Shown: positions 1 through 9,386, numbered from the stretch's first letter. The stretch is 64,000 bases of DNA from Ectothiorhodospira haloalkaliphila ATCC 51935 (GCF_000633935.1 NZ_KK214998.1:472046-536045), one strand, 5' to 3'. Numbers and translations are program-made. The notes: a model not told the origin generated them from the sequence alone.

Positions 1-2
1 CC

Positions 3-479
3 GGCGTGGCCACAGTGGTGTGCAAGCTCTTCAATCTGGTGCAGCCGGACCTGGCCATCTTCGGAGAAAAGGATTTTCAGCAACTGATGCTGATCCGCCG
101 CATGGTGGACGATCTGGATATCCCGGTCGAAGTGCTCAGCGGCGCCACGGTGCGTGAGCCTGACGGTCTGGCCTTGAGTTCCCGCAATGCCTACCTGGAT
201 GCGGCCCAGCGGGAACGGGCTCCGGGGCTGTATCAGGTGCTCTGCGAACTGGCGGGGCAGGTGACCTCAGGGGCGAGGGATTACGACCTTCTGGAGGCCA
301 AAGCGATGAAAGGGCTTGAAATACGAGGCTTTGAGCCTGATTATGTTGCAGTGCGGCGAAGCGCCGACCTGTTGCCCCCCGGGGCACAGGATTCTCAACT
401 GGTGGTGCTGGCTGCAGCCTGGCTTGGCCGGGCCCGCCTGATCGACAACCTGACGATGGACGTGCAGACCGGGGCCTGA
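3..479 (+). CDS. panC: Pantothenate synthetase, C-terminal part (truncated by window edge)
   Basis: PanC joins pantoate and beta-alanine with ATP to make pantothenate, in the cytosol, on the way to coenzyme A. The reading frame is open from the first bases of the window, so the N-terminal nucleotide-binding HIGH region lies outside. What is visible matches the family: [15 protein letters not shown], then [16 protein letters not shown] (the KDxQQ substrate-binding segment), then [12 protein letters not shown] (the ATP-contacting SSRN loop), and the usual end [12 protein letters not shown]. The frame ends with TGA 67 bases before panD, the next step-related gene, so the two probably form an operon. 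The identification is firm; only the start is missing. Confidence 0.96.
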   Translation, partial: GVATVVCKLFNLVQPDLAIFGEKDFQQLMLIRRMVDDLDIPVEVLSGATVREPDGLALSSRNAYLDAAQRERAPGLYQVLCELAGQVTSGARDYDLLEAKAMKGLEIRGFEPDYVAVRRSADLLPPGAQDSQLVVLAAAWLGRARLIDNLTMDVQTGA

Positions 480-546
480 ACACCCGGCATCACGTGGGCC
501 CCGCGGATCACCAAGGGGGCCGAAGACCTGGAGGATGTGTTTACCC

Positions 547-927
547 ATGTTTCTGACCCTGCTCAAGTGCAAGCTCCACCGCGCCGCGGTCACCCATGCG
601 GAACTGGATTATGAAGGTTCCTGCGCCATTGACTCGGATCTGCTGGAGATGTCCGGCATCCGTCCCTATGAACAGATCCAGATTTACAACGTCACCAATG
701 GTGAGCGTTTCACCACCTATGCCATCCGTGCCGAGGCCGGCAGCCGGGTGATCTCGGTGAATGGCGCTGCCGCCCACAAGGCCAGCCCCGGGGACCGGGT
801 GATCATCTGTGCCTACGCGCAGATGAGCGAGGAACAGGCAGAGTTGTTCAAGCCGACGCTGATCTACATGAACGAATCCAATCACGTGACGGGGACGGGC
901 GACGAGATCGCCACCCAGGCGGCCTGA
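547..927 (+). CDS. panD: Aspartate 1-decarboxylase precursor
   Basis: PanD decarboxylates L-aspartate to beta-alanine, the partner substrate of PanC. The protein is made as an inactive proenzyme that cuts itself between Gly24 and Ser25; the new N-terminal serine becomes the pyruvoyl cofactor. With the ATG at 547 the sequence YEGS puts the serine exactly at residue 25, which decides the start over the in-frame ATG at 535 that lies directly on the GGAGG at 530-534. Other family marks are [34 protein letters not shown] and [15 protein letters not shown]. The length of 126 residues is normal. It follows panC on the same strand and probably shares its transcript. Confidence 0.96.
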   Translation: MFLTLLKCKLHRAAVTHAELDYEGSCAIDSDLLEMSGIRPYEQIQIYNVTNGERFTTYAIRAEAGSRVISVNGAAAHKASPGDRVIICAYAQMSEEQAELFKPTLIYMNESNHVTGTGDEIATQAA

Positions 928-950
928 GGGGTTCTCTTTCCTTTCCTGCC

Positions 951-1139
951 CCTCACCCCAACCCCTCTCCCCGGAGGGGAGAGGGGCTCATGATGATTTC
1001 TCCGGAGGGGAGAGGGGCTCATGATTGTTTCTCCGGAGGAGGAGGGCTTCCCTGGCGCTTGGCTTATGAGCAGCGGGCACGCCCTCTCCCTTCTCCCCCT
1101 GGGGGAGAAGGGCCGGGGATGAGGGGGGGCGGCGGGCAC
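951..1139. repeat. Cluster of GC-rich palindromes and three tandem 31-bp units
   Basis: This non-coding stretch after panD holds two perfect hairpins. One has 11-bp arms at 962-972 and 976-986 with loop GGA. The other has 12-bp arms at 1088-1099 and 1101-1112 around a single T. Overlapping the first hairpin, a unit that starts CCGGAGGGGAGAGGGGCTCA is repeated with a 31-bp period at 971, 1002 and (degenerate) 1033. The segment 1104-1139 recurs at 10465-10497. The structure looks like a REP-type intergenic palindrome cluster and could also act as a transcription terminator between the convergent panD and SAP-protein genes. Confidence 0.7.
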
Positions 1140-1154
1140 GATGTTCAGTGTAAC

Positions 1155-1352
1155 TCAGCGACGCCGTGACCGCCTCAGGCAGTCCTCATGCCAGTGGCAT
1201 TCCACCTCCCTGCAGAATCCTTCCTCGGCGGTCGCAAAGCAGGGCGCATTGCCCTCGTTGATCTGTATCGTCCGGATCAGCTCCTGCTTGCACAGCGAAC
1301 CCGGTGTAACCCCTTTGTTCTGGGCAATGTAACGAACGGTGGCAAGGTTCAT
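1155..1352 (-). CDS. Small SAP/Rho-N-like domain protein with conserved cysteines
   Basis: A 65-residue protein of a small family common in gammaproteobacteria. The first half, VRYIAQNKGVTPGSLCKQELIRTIQ, has the helix-turn-helix pattern of SAP or Rho N-terminal domains, which bind nucleic acid. The second half holds the family signature IQINEGNAPCFATAEEGFC and then EVECHWHEDCL, with cysteines spaced as a possible metal site. I start at the ATG at 1352 because the recognisable fold begins at once there; the longer frame to 1400 adds 16 unconserved residues. A GAGG lies 11 bases upstream. Its partner and exact role are unknown. It lies downstream of ppc on the same strand, separated by about 190 bases that include a 6-bp CGCCCC/GGGGCG hairpin (1415-1429). 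Confidence 0.7.
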   Translation of the reverse strand: MNLATVRYIAQNKGVTPGSLCKQELIRTIQINEGNAPCFATAEEGFCREVECHWHEDCLRRSRRR

Positions 1353-1543
1353 GGGTCGGGCATCCTCAATGACGGTGAGCCTGCCTCGCCGAGATGGCAC
1401 CCTGTCTCAGGATGCGCCCCACCGGGGCGGGTGGCATGGGCGAGAGTCTTGATTGCCATGGGTGAGTATGGCTTTTTCTCCCGTCGACGCCAGGATTTTC
1501 CCTCCTATCCCCATGTCATTCGTCGGTTTTTCAGGTCCGATGA

Positions 1544-4390
1544 TCAACCCGTGTTGCGCATGCCCGCGGCAATGGCGTTGATGGAGCGTAACAGCGGCGA
1601 TATCCAGGGGTCTTCGGCCTTCTCGCCCTGGGCGTGCAGGGCACGATACCGCCTGAGCAGGATGATCTGGATGTGGTTCAAGGGATCCAGATAGGGGTCA
1701 CGACGGGTCAGTGACAGGGCCAGGGTGGGATTTTCCTCCAGCAATGATCCGGCCCCCGAGACCGCCAGCACCTGAGCCACCGTGCGCTGGTACTCATCCC
1801 GGATCACCTGATAGATCCGCTGAGCCTGGTCCTGATCCTGGCACAACTCCGCGTATTCCTGGGCAATGCCCATGTCCGCCTTCGACAGGGACATCTGGCA
1901 GTTGGACAGCAGTGAATGGAAGAAAGGCCATTCCCGGTACATGGATTGCAGTTGAGCCAGTCGCTCAGGATCCTCCCCATGCCAGGTCTGCAGGGCCGTG
2001 CCGATACCGTACCAGGCGGGGACGGTGTGCCGGGACTGAGCCCAGCCGAACACCCAGGGGATGGCCCGGATGGAACTCTTGGAGCGATCCGCCTTGCGCC
2101 GGTGGGAGGGACGTGAGCCGATGTTCATGCGACCGATTTCTTCCACGGGCGTGGCCTCGTAGAAATAGTCCAGCAGGCCCGGCGTTTGATCCGTCAGCCC
2201 CCGATAGGCCTGTTCGCCATGCTCGGCCAGGGCATTCATCACGCCCAGGAAGTCGGGGTTGTCCTGGCCGCCCTGGCCGATCAGGCCCCGGCTGGCCTTG
2301 ATCAGACCGGTGGCGCCGATACTCAGCTCATAGACGGCGGTTTCCACGTTGCTGTACTTGTAGGACAGAACCTCCCCCTGCTCGGTGAACTTGATCTCCC
2401 CCTGCACGGTGCCGGGCGGCTGGGCCATGATGGATTCGTGGGTGGGGCCACCGCCGCGGCCGATGGTGCCGCCCCGGCCATGGAACAGCCGGCATTCCAC
2501 GCCATGGGCCTCGGTAATGTCGATGATCTTGCGCTGAGCATCGTAGAGGTTCCAGGCAGAGGCCAGGATGCCGCCGTCCTTGCAGGAATCGGAGTAGCCC
2601 AGCATCACCTCCTGACGATTGCCGGAGGCCTTGAGCAGACGCGCATAGACCGGGTCACCCAGCAGGGACTCCAGCACCGATTCCACGTGGTGCAGATCCT
2701 CAATGGTCTCGAACAGGGGCGAAATCCGTACATGGCAGACATCGGCCTCAAGTTCCTCCCCGGGGCCCAGCTTTGCCAGGTCCGCGAGTCGGGCCAGCAG
2801 CATCACCTCCATGACGTGGGACGCGGCATGGGTCATGGAAATCACATAGGTGCCGATGCCGTCACCGCCCACTTCCCCGCGCAGACGAGCCATGGTCTGG
2901 AAGACTGCCAGGGTCTGGCGTGTCTCCTCTGACAGCACGTCGATGTCGCAGGTGAAATCATCCCGGGTCAGCAGACGTCCCAGCAGGGTGAGTCGCGTCG
3001 GCTCATCCTGAGCGTCGTAATCGGCCTCCTCGCCCGTGCTGGCAAGGATCTCGGCCACGGCAGCCGTGTGCACCAGCGACTCCTGGCGAATATCCAGATG
3101 ATGCAGGTGAAACCCGAAGGTCTCCACGAGCCGGATCAGGTCGGTCAGGTCGGCGCCGGCGATATTGCCATCCCCATGGCTTTCCAGGGAGTCCCGGATC
3201 ACGTAGAGGTCCCCTAGCAGTTCCTCCGGGCCGTGATAGGCGGACTGGACCGGCAGCACGGCGGTCTCGCCCGCCAGGCGGCGACGCACCGTGTTCAGGG
3301 TTTCGGAAAGGCGGTGACGGATGAAATACAGCTTGCGGCGGTAGGGCTCGGTCCTCATCTCATTGAGCCCCTCCCGGAAGACCGCCGAGGAGATGCTGTC
3401 ATCCTCGGCCAGACTGTCCATCAGTGCCTGGGTGGGCTGGCACATCAGGGAAGAGTGAGTGAGCACGAAGCGCAGGTCGTGCACCCGCCGCAGATACTCC
3501 GACAGTACCTGCTCCATGGCCAGGCGGCAGGCCCTCTCGGTGACCGCAGGGGTCACGTAGGGATTGCCGTCCCGGTCCCCGCCGATCCAGGAGCCGAAAC
3601 GCAGCAGGCTCGGGATACGCACGTTGGGTCGGCCCGCCTCGTCCGTGCCGTAGGTGCGGCGAATGGCCTTTTCCAGCAGCCGGTAGGTGAGGGGCACGGC
3701 GGTGAACAGGCTCTCTTCGTAGTAGAACAGCCCGTACTTGATCTCGTCGAGCACCTCGGGCTTGGTAACCCGCACCTCATTGGTGCGCCACAGCACCTGA
3801 ATCTGGGTTTCCAGTTGGCGAATCACCTCGCGTCGTTCCTCCCGGCCGATACGACCCTTGTTGAGGGGCTCGGCGGCCAGGAAGATGCGTCGCTGCGCTT
3901 CCATGACCGTGCGGCGCCGGGCCTCCGTGGGGTGGGCGGTGAACACGGGCATGTACTTCACCTGCTCCAGCAGGAACTGCAACTGCTCGGCACTCACGTC
4001 GCTCGCCTGGAATTCCCGCACCGTGTGGTCAAAGGAACCCAGCCACAGGGGACCGCCCCGCGTGACCTGGCGCCGACGCTCCCGGTAGAGGAAGTCCTCT
4101 TCCGCCAGGTTGGCGAGACTGAAATAGATACTGAAGGCCCGAATGATGGTCTCCAGGCGCTTCGGGTCCATCTCGTCGATCAACCGCATCAGACGGGCGC
4201 GCTTGTCCGGGTCGTCCTGCTGGCGCAGGGACACGAAGCCGCGACGCAGGGTCTCCACGGCACGAAAGACCTCCGGCCCCTCCAGGCGCCGGATGATGTT
4301 GCCCAGCAGCTTGCCGAAGAGTTTCACGCGGGCCCGCAGGGGCTTGTCTCCAGTGGAGCTGTCCTGTACGCGATCGGGGTGCTGGGTCAT
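1544..4390 (-). CDS. ppc: Phosphoenolpyruvate carboxylase
   Basis: PPC adds bicarbonate to phosphoenolpyruvate to form oxaloacetate, refilling the TCA cycle. The 948-residue product carries all key sites: FTAHPTEARRR near residue 153 (catalytic histidine), FHGRGGTIGRGGGPTH near 640 (the glycine-rich loop), GYSDSCKDGG, the RKADRSKSSIRAIPWVFGW region near 770, and a C-terminal MRNTG, the family's usual NTG end. The ATG at 4390 overlaps the glgA stop as TAATG, so the two genes are translationally coupled. An upstream in-frame extension to 4486 lies inside glgA and is not conserved. Coupling with glgA ties anaplerosis to carbon storage in one transcript. Confidence 0.97.
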   Translation of the reverse strand: MTQHPDRVQDSSTGDKPLRARVKLFGKLLGNIIRRLEGPEVFRAVETLRRGFVSLRQQDDPDKRARLMRLIDEMDPKRLETIIRAFSIYFSLANLAEEDFLYRERRRQVTRGGPLWLGSFDHTVREFQASDVSAEQLQFLLEQVKYMPVFTAHPTEARRRTVMEAQRRIFLAAEPLNKGRIGREERREVIRQLETQIQVLWRTNEVRVTKPEVLDEIKYGLFYYEESLFTAVPLTYRLLEKAIRRTYGTDEAGRPNVRIPSLLRFGSWIGGDRDGNPYVTPAVTERACRLAMEQVLSEYLRRVHDLRFVLTHSSLMCQPTQALMDSLAEDDSISSAVFREGLNEMRTEPYRRKLYFIRHRLSETLNTVRRRLAGETAVLPVQSAYHGPEELLGDLYVIRDSLESHGDGNIAGADLTDLIRLVETFGFHLHHLDIRQESLVHTAAVAEILASTGEEADYDAQDEPTRLTLLGRLLTRDDFTCDIDVLSEETRQTLAVFQTMARLRGEVGGDGIGTYVISMTHAASHVMEVMLLARLADLAKLGPGEELEADVCHVRISPLFETIEDLHHVESVLESLLGDPVYARLLKASGNRQEVMLGYSDSCKDGGILASAWNLYDAQRKIIDITEAHGVECRLFHGRGGTIGRGGGPTHESIMAQPPGTVQGEIKFTEQGEVLSYKYSNVETAVYELSIGATGLIKASRGLIGQGGQDNPDFLGVMNALAEHGEQAYRGLTDQTPGLLDYFYEATPVEEIGRMNIGSRPSHRRKADRSKSSIRAIPWVFGWAQSRHTVPAWYGIGTALQTWHGEDPERLAQLQSMYREWPFFHSLLSNCQMSLSKADMGIAQEYAELCQDQDQAQRIYQVIRDEYQRTVAQVLAVSGAGSLLEENPTLALSLTRRDPYLDPLNHIQIILLRRYRALHAQGEKAEDPWISPLLRSINAIAAGMRNTG

Positions 4391-5838
4391 TAGCGGGTCA
4401 ACTCCCGGTAGAGTTCCTGATAGGCCTGGGCGCTGCGATCCCAGCTGAATTCCTGACTCATGCCCCGGCGCATGAGGTCGTTCCACTGGGCCTGATCCTG
4501 GTACAGGGAGATCCCCCGGCCGATGGCCTCGCTCAGGGCCTCAATGGTGGGGGCCTCGAAGACCAGGCCGGTGGCCGTGCCCTCGGCCAGGGTCTCGGCG
4601 TTGGTGTCCACCACCGTGTCCGCCAGACCACCGGTGCGACGCACCAGGGGCACGGTGCCATAGCGCAGGCTGTACATCTGATTGAGGCCGCAGGGCTCGA
4701 AGCGGGATGGCATCAGGAACATGTCTCCACCGGCTTCCAGTTGGTGCGCCAGGCCCTCGTCATAGCCGATCTGCAGTCCCATGCGTCCGGGATGGCGGGC
4801 AGCCATGGCCCGGGCGCGGGCCTCCAGATTCTTGTCACCACTGCCCAGGATCGCCAGCTGAATCTGACCTGCAGCCAGCAGCGGCTCGCAGGCGGCAAGG
4901 ATGAGATCCACGCCCTTCTGGGCCACCATGCGGCCCACGTGGGTCAGCAGGGGGCGGTCCGGCAGCACCTCCAGGCCCATGCGCTCCTGCAGGGCCTGTT
5001 TGCAGGTGGCCTTGCCCGACATGTCGTCAGCGTTGTAACGGGCCGGCAGCAGTTTGTCCTTGGCGGGGTCCCAGTGGCGATAGTCGGCGCCGTTGATGAT
5101 GCCCGTGAGGTCATGGGCCCGCGCGTTCAGCAGGCCGTCGAGCCCATTGCCGAACTGCGCCGTCTGGATCTCCCGGGCATAGGTGGGGCTCACCGTGGTG
5201 AGATGGTCGGCGAACACCAGTCCGCCTTTGATGAACGACAGCTGACCGTGATATTCCAGACCGAAAAGGTCCCAGAATTCCGGTGGCAGGGTGAGATCCT
5301 CCATGGCATGTCGCGGGAACAGGCCCTGGTAGGACAGATTGTGGATCGTGAACACTGTTGCTGGCCGATCGGGATGCTGGCTGAGCAAGGCCGGTGCCAG
5401 GCCCGTCTGCCAGTCGTTGCAGTGGAGGATCTGGGGTTGCCAGTCCAGCCCCGCCTGATTCATGGCCAGTTTGACCAGGGCCCGGGCGAACACCCCGAAA
5501 CGCAGGTGGTTGTCCTGCCAGTCACGACCGTCCGAGGCTCGGTAGGGGTCGCCGGCCCGGTCGAAATGCAGGGGTGAGTCCACCAGATACAGTTTGACCC
5601 GGGTCTTGGGCAGCACCCCTTCCAGGATGCGCACCGGAGCATCGCTGCCGGGCAGCTGGAGTTCGGCCACGGGGCTGGTCTTGCCGGCCGCCGCTACGGC
5701 TGCAGGATAGGCAGGCAGGACGAGCCGCACATCGTGCCGCAATCGTTTGAGGGCCGGCGGCAGGCTGCCGCACACGTCTGCCAGCCCGCCGGTCTTGATC
5801 AGCGGGTGGGCCTCGCTGGAAGCGAAGAGGATGCGCAT
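4390..5838 (-). CDS. glgA: Glycogen synthase (ADP-glucose dependent)
   Basis: GlgA, a GT5-family GT-B glycosyltransferase, adds glucose from ADP-glucose to growing alpha-1,4-glucan. The N-terminus MRILFASSEAHPLIKTGGL has the KxGGL motif with Lys15 that binds ADP-glucose. The C-terminal domain has SRFEPCGLNQMYSLRYGT followed by RRTGGLADTV, the donor-binding and catalytic region. From the ATG at 5838 the protein has 482 residues, near the usual 477. A second candidate start at 5877 has an AGGGAG directly upstream but would add 13 unconserved residues. It is the first gene of a glgA-ppc unit, divergent from pgi, which connects the storage pathway to hexose phosphates. Confidence 0.96.
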   Translation of the reverse strand: MRILFASSEAHPLIKTGGLADVCGSLPPALKRLRHDVRLVLPAYPAAVAAAGKTSPVAELQLPGSDAPVRILEGVLPKTRVKLYLVDSPLHFDRAGDPYRASDGRDWQDNHLRFGVFARALVKLAMNQAGLDWQPQILHCNDWQTGLAPALLSQHPDRPATVFTIHNLSYQGLFPRHAMEDLTLPPEFWDLFGLEYHGQLSFIKGGLVFADHLTTVSPTYAREIQTAQFGNGLDGLLNARAHDLTGIINGADYRHWDPAKDKLLPARYNADDMSGKATCKQALQERMGLEVLPDRPLLTHVGRMVAQKGVDLILAACEPLLAAGQIQLAILGSGDKNLEARARAMAARHPGRMGLQIGYDEGLAHQLEAGGDMFLMPSRFEPCGLNQMYSLRYGTVPLVRRTGGLADTVVDTNAETLAEGTATGLVFEAPTIEALSEAIGRGISLYQDQAQWNDLMRRGMSQEFSWDRSAQAYQELYRELTR

Positions 5839-5933
5839 GGTGGTATCTGCCCCGTCAATGCTGCGTGACGTGGGCATGGCTCCCTGTTGGTGGTTGATGT
5901 TGTCTCCCATCATAAAGAAATAACGATGGACGG

Positions 5934-5946
5934 GTGAACCGTTCAC
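5934..5946. promoter_or_regulatory. Perfect 13-bp dyad in the glgA/pgi divergent promoter region
   Basis: GTGAAC-C-GTTCAC lies in the 211-bp space between divergent glgA and pgi. Its short perfect symmetry is what an operator for a dimeric repressor looks like, and its position would let it act on both genes. No known regulator is assigned. It could be chance. Confidence 0.3.
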
Positions 5947-6049
5947 GTGGATGGTGTCTCGGCCCCCCCCGGATGCCACGCTGTTTTGCCGCTGTCACGG
6001 GCCTCTTGTATCTTGTTCCAGACGCTCTCAATCCATCCCGGGACACCCC

Positions 6050-7708
6050 ATGACCACGCACTCCCCCAACAAGACCCAGGCCTGGCAGGCACTGGAGAGC
6101 CATTTCCAGGCCCTCCGCGACGTGCACATGCGCACGCTGTTCGAGCGTGATCCGCAGCGCTTTCAGCGCTTCACCGTTCAGTTCGAGGACATACTGCTGG
6201 ACTACTCCAAGAACCGGGTGAACGAGGAGACCATGGAGCTGCTCATGGACCTGGCCCGCACCGCACGGGTGCCCCAGTGGCGGGACGCCATGTTCGCCGG
6301 TGAACCCATCAACGCCACCGAGGGCCGTGCCGTGCTGCATACGGCCCTGCGTAACCGCAGCGACCGCGCCACGGTCGTCGAGGGGGAGGATGTCATGCCC
6401 CGGGTGCGCGCAGTGCTTTCGCAGATGCGGGAGTTCACGGAGCAGGTGCGCTCCGGGGCCTGGACCGGCCATACCGGGCAACCCATCCGCCATGTGGTGA
6501 ACATTGGGATTGGTGGCTCGGATCTGGGGCCGTTGATGGTCTGCGAGGCCCTGCGCCCCTATGGCCATGAGCGCCTGACCATGCATTTCGTCTCCAACGT
6601 GGATGGTACCCATCTGGCCGAGACCCTGGCCCGGGTGGACCCGCAGACCACCCTGTTCGTCATCGCCTCCAAGACGTTCACCACTCAGGAGACCCTGACC
6701 AACGCCCATAGCGCCCGGGCCTGGCTGCTGGAACATCTGGGGGATGAGTCGGCCATCGCCCGGCATTTCGTGGCGGTGTCCACCAACGAGCCCCAGGTGC
6801 GTGACTTCGGCATCGACCCGCGCAACATGTTCGTATTCTGGGACTGGGTGGGGGGGCGTTATTCCCTGTGGTCGGCCATCGGCCTGCCCATTGCCCTGTA
6901 TCTGGGTATGGATCGTTTTGAGGCGCTGCTGGAGGGTGCTCACGCCATGGACGAGCATTTTCGCACCGCGCCGCTGGAGCAGAACATGCCGGTGATCATG
7001 GCATTGCTGGGCGTGTGGTACGTGAATTTCTTTGGCGCTCATACCCAGGCCATCCTGCCTTACGATCAGTATCTGCACCGTTTCCCTGCCTATATGCAAC
7101 AGGGGGACATGGAGAGCAACGGCAAGTCGGTGGATCGTCAGGGGCGCCGGGTGAGCTGGCACACGGGGCCGGTGATCTGGGGGGAGCCGGGCACCAACGG
7201 CCAGCATGCCTTCTATCAGTTGATCCATCAGGGGACGCGGCTGGTGCCCTGCGATTTCATCGCCCCCTGCCGGTCACACCACCCCCTGGGCGAGCATCAC
7301 CCCATCCTCATGTCCAACTTCTTCGCCCAGACCGAGGCGCTGATGACAGGTCGCACTCTGGATGAGGTGACTGCCGAGATGCGGGCTGCGGGCATGGAGG
7401 AGGGGAGCATCGCCGAGCTGGCGCCACATCGGGTGTTTGAGGGCAACCGGCCCAGCAACTCCCTGCTGTTCGAGTGCCTGACACCCCGCACCCTGGGTTC
7501 GCTCATCGCCCTGTACGAGCATCGGATCTTTGTCCAGGGGATTATCTGGAACGTGAATTCCTTCGACCAGTGGGGCGTGGAACTGGGCAAGCAACTGGCC
7601 CGCACGGTGCTGCGGGAATTGCGTGATCCCGACCCGGTGGAGGGGCATGATGCCTCCACCAATGGCCTGATCAACTATTACAAACGCCTGGCCGGGGGCC
7701 GGGTGTAG
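6050..7708 (+). CDS. pgi: Glucose-6-phosphate isomerase
   Basis: Pgi interconverts glucose-6-phosphate and fructose-6-phosphate in the cytosol. The 552-residue protein shows the SIS-fold substrate loop [13 protein letters not shown] near residue 152, [14 protein letters not shown], the [17 protein letters not shown] segment, the active-site [18 protein letters not shown] near 378 with the catalytic glutamate and histidine region, and the PROSITE-type C-terminal motif [11 protein letters not shown] with its catalytic lysine. The ATG at 6050 gives a normal length; the upstream open frame is unconserved. It stands alone, divergent from glgA and convergent with the DASS transporter gene, and with fbp nearby forms a small gluconeogenesis/storage neighbourhood. 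Confidence 0.97.
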   Translation: MTTHSPNKTQAWQALESHFQALRDVHMRTLFERDPQRFQRFTVQFEDILLDYSKNRVNEETMELLMDLARTARVPQWRDAMFAGEPINATEGRAVLHTALRNRSDRATVVEGEDVMPRVRAVLSQMREFTEQVRSGAWTGHTGQPIRHVVNIGIGGSDLGPLMVCEALRPYGHERLTMHFVSNVDGTHLAETLARVDPQTTLFVIASKTFTTQETLTNAHSARAWLLEHLGDESAIARHFVAVSTNEPQVRDFGIDPRNMFVFWDWVGGRYSLWSAIGLPIALYLGMDRFEALLEGAHAMDEHFRTAPLEQNMPVIMALLGVWYVNFFGAHTQAILPYDQYLHRFPAYMQQGDMESNGKSVDRQGRRVSWHTGPVIWGEPGTNGQHAFYQLIHQGTRLVPCDFIAPCRSHHPLGEHHPILMSNFFAQTEALMTGRTLDEVTAEMRAAGMEEGSIAELAPHRVFEGNRPSNSLLFECLTPRTLGSLIALYEHRIFVQGIIWNVNSFDQWGVELGKQLARTVLRELRDPDPVEGHDASTNGLINYYKRLAGGRV

Positions 7709-7714
7709 GCCCCC
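7694..7714. terminator. GC hairpin between convergent pgi and DASS transporter genes
   Basis: GGGGGCC and GGCCCCC form a perfect 7-bp stem with a 7-base loop over the pgi stop codon, in the 24-bp gap between two convergent genes. There is no T-run, so a terminator role is only likely from position. Confidence 0.35.
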
Positions 7715-7732
7715 GAACCCGGTGGGCGGGGC

Positions 7733-9229
7733 TTATGCCCCGCTGCCCAGCAGCGGCATGGCCAGCCCGAACACCGCCAGGGTGACCAGCACGATCGAGA
7801 TGAGGCTCAGGCGCCACCCCGCGTTCACCATGTCTGGCACGGTGATGCGCTCACTGCTGAAGACGATGGCATTGGGTGGCGTGGCCACCGGCAGCATGAA
7901 CGCGCAGGAGGCCGCCAGGGCCACGGGGATGGCCAGCAGCAGCGGGTCATGCCCCAGCGAGACAGCCAGGGCGGCAGCCAGGGGCAGCACCGTGGCTGCC
8001 GTGGCCGTGTTGCTGGTCACGTGGCTGAGCAGCATGGCGCTCAGGGCGACGGTGCCCACCAGCGTCCAGGTGGGCCAGTTGCTGAGCTGGCTCAGGGCCG
8101 TGGCCACATGGTCCGACAGCCCGCTGGAGCCGATGGCTGAGCCCAGGCTCAGGCCACCCCCCACCAGCACCAGAACGCCCCAGGGGAGTTGTCGGGTGGA
8201 TTCCCAGTCCAGCAGGAACTGGTGGCGCTTGAAATTGGCCGGGATCAGGAACAGGGCCAGGGCGCCGGCAATGGCGATGCCGGAATCGGTGATGGCCATG
8301 CCGGGGAAGGCCTTCTCCAGCAAGGGGCGACAGATCCAGGCCAGGGCCACACCCAGAAAGACCAGGGCCACACGCTTCTCTGGCGTGGTCATGGTGCCCA
8401 GTTGCGAGCGCTGCTGCTGGAGCAGACTCTCGATATCCTGGACGGGCCGCGGCGAGACCGGGAAGGCCCAGCGGCACAATACCCACCAGGTGATGATCAG
8501 CAGGACGGTGGCCAGTGGCAGACCCACCATCATCCACTGCACGAAGCCGATATTGATGTCGTAATTGTCGGTCATGTAGGCCGCCAGCAGGGCGTTGGGC
8601 GGCGTACCGATGAGGGTGGCCATGCCGCCGATGTTGGCGCCAAAGGCGATCCCCAGCAGCAGCGCCAGACCCACGTTGCGGATCTGTCCGCTCTCCACGC
8701 CCTTGTCTTCCAGCAGCACCAGCACGGAAATGCCGATGGGCAGCATCAGGGCCGCGGTGGCCGTGTTGCTCACCCACATGCTCAGGCCGGCGGTGGCAGC
8801 GATGAAACCGGCCACCAGATGATCCAGACGCTTGCCCGCCAGGCCCAGGATCAGCAGGGCGATGCGCCGGTGCAGGTTCCAGCGCTGTATGGCCAGGGCG
8901 ATCATGAAGCCACCCAGGAACAGGAACACCATGGGATTGGCGTAGGGCGCCGCCGCCTCGGAGATGGTACCGGCACCCAGCAGGGGCAGCAGGGCCACCG
9001 GGAGCAGGGCGGTGGCCGGAATGGGAATGGCCTCGCTCACCCACCAGATGGCCATCAACGCCGTCAGCGCTGCCACGGCCCAGGTCTCGGGAGCCATGTC
9101 GCCGGGTGGGCCCAGCAGCAGCATGCTGGCAAAGACGATCGGACCCAGTGCCAGACCCAGCCTTGGACGCCACAGGGAGGGCTGCGGCTTGGGCGGCGCG
9201 GGCGCGGTGGTGTCCTGGGATTCGCTCAT
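7733..9229 (-). CDS. DASS (SLC13) family sodium/anion symporter
   Basis: A 498-residue inner-membrane protein with about a dozen hydrophobic segments. It carries two copies of the SNT signature of divalent-anion:sodium symporters, MWVSNTATAALML near residue 153 and HVTSNTATAATVLPL near 404, which line the sodium and carboxylate sites in the inverted-repeat fold. Members import dicarboxylates, citrate or sulfate; the substrate cannot be read from the sequence. The GGxMIALAIQRWNLHRR segment fits the dicarboxylate branch. A Pro/Ala-rich cytosolic N-terminal tail precedes the first membrane span near residue 25. It is transcribed away from fbp and ends 24 bp from pgi. Import of C4 acids would fit neighbouring gluconeogenic genes, but that is inference. 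Confidence 0.88.
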   Translation of the reverse strand: MSESQDTTAPAPPKPQPSLWRPRLGLALGPIVFASMLLLGPPGDMAPETWAVAALTALMAIWWVSEAIPIPATALLPVALLPLLGAGTISEAAAPYANPMVFLFLGGFMIALAIQRWNLHRRIALLILGLAGKRLDHLVAGFIAATAGLSMWVSNTATAALMLPIGISVLVLLEDKGVESGQIRNVGLALLLGIAFGANIGGMATLIGTPPNALLAAYMTDNYDINIGFVQWMMVGLPLATVLLIITWWVLCRWAFPVSPRPVQDIESLLQQQRSQLGTMTTPEKRVALVFLGVALAWICRPLLEKAFPGMAITDSGIAIAGALALFLIPANFKRHQFLLDWESTRQLPWGVLVLVGGGLSLGSAIGSSGLSDHVATALSQLSNWPTWTLVGTVALSAMLLSHVTSNTATAATVLPLAAALAVSLGHDPLLLAIPVALAASCAFMLPVATPPNAIVFSSERITVPDMVNAGWRLSLISIVLVTLAVFGLAMPLLGSGA

Positions 9230-9287
9230 GGTGATGTATCCGTTCGTGTGTCAGTCGGGTTGATTGTAGACCGGGTTGGGTCTTTGG

Positions 9288-9302
9288 TGTTGCATTGCAA
9301 CA
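9288..9302. promoter_or_regulatory. Perfect 15-bp palindrome between transporter and fbp
   Basis: TGTTGCA-T-TGCAACA sits in the 199-bp space between the divergent DASS transporter and fructose-bisphosphatase genes. Perfect 7-bp half-sites around one base are typical of a repressor or LysR-type operator. It lies about 90 bp upstream of the likely fbp -10. The cognate regulator is unknown. Confidence 0.4.
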
Positions 9303-9386
9303 TTTTCTGGGTGGCCATTGGGAATTGTCGGGGAGGCTGTACTGGGCTCGAGTAATTCCCTTTCACGACTTTACCGCCGGGCTGCT

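Noticed and set aside
971-1060. 31-bp tandem repeats as a CRISPR array
   Set aside because: The units touch each other with no unique spacers and no cas genes are present.
3233-4393. 386-codon open frame on the plus strand opposite ppc
   Set aside because: It mirrors ppc codons in high-GC DNA, has His/Gln/Gly-rich nonsense composition and no family motif.
5855-7228. 457-codon minus-strand frame opposite pgi
   Set aside because: Shadow of pgi; composition is His/Gly/Gln-rich and its end runs into the glgA start.
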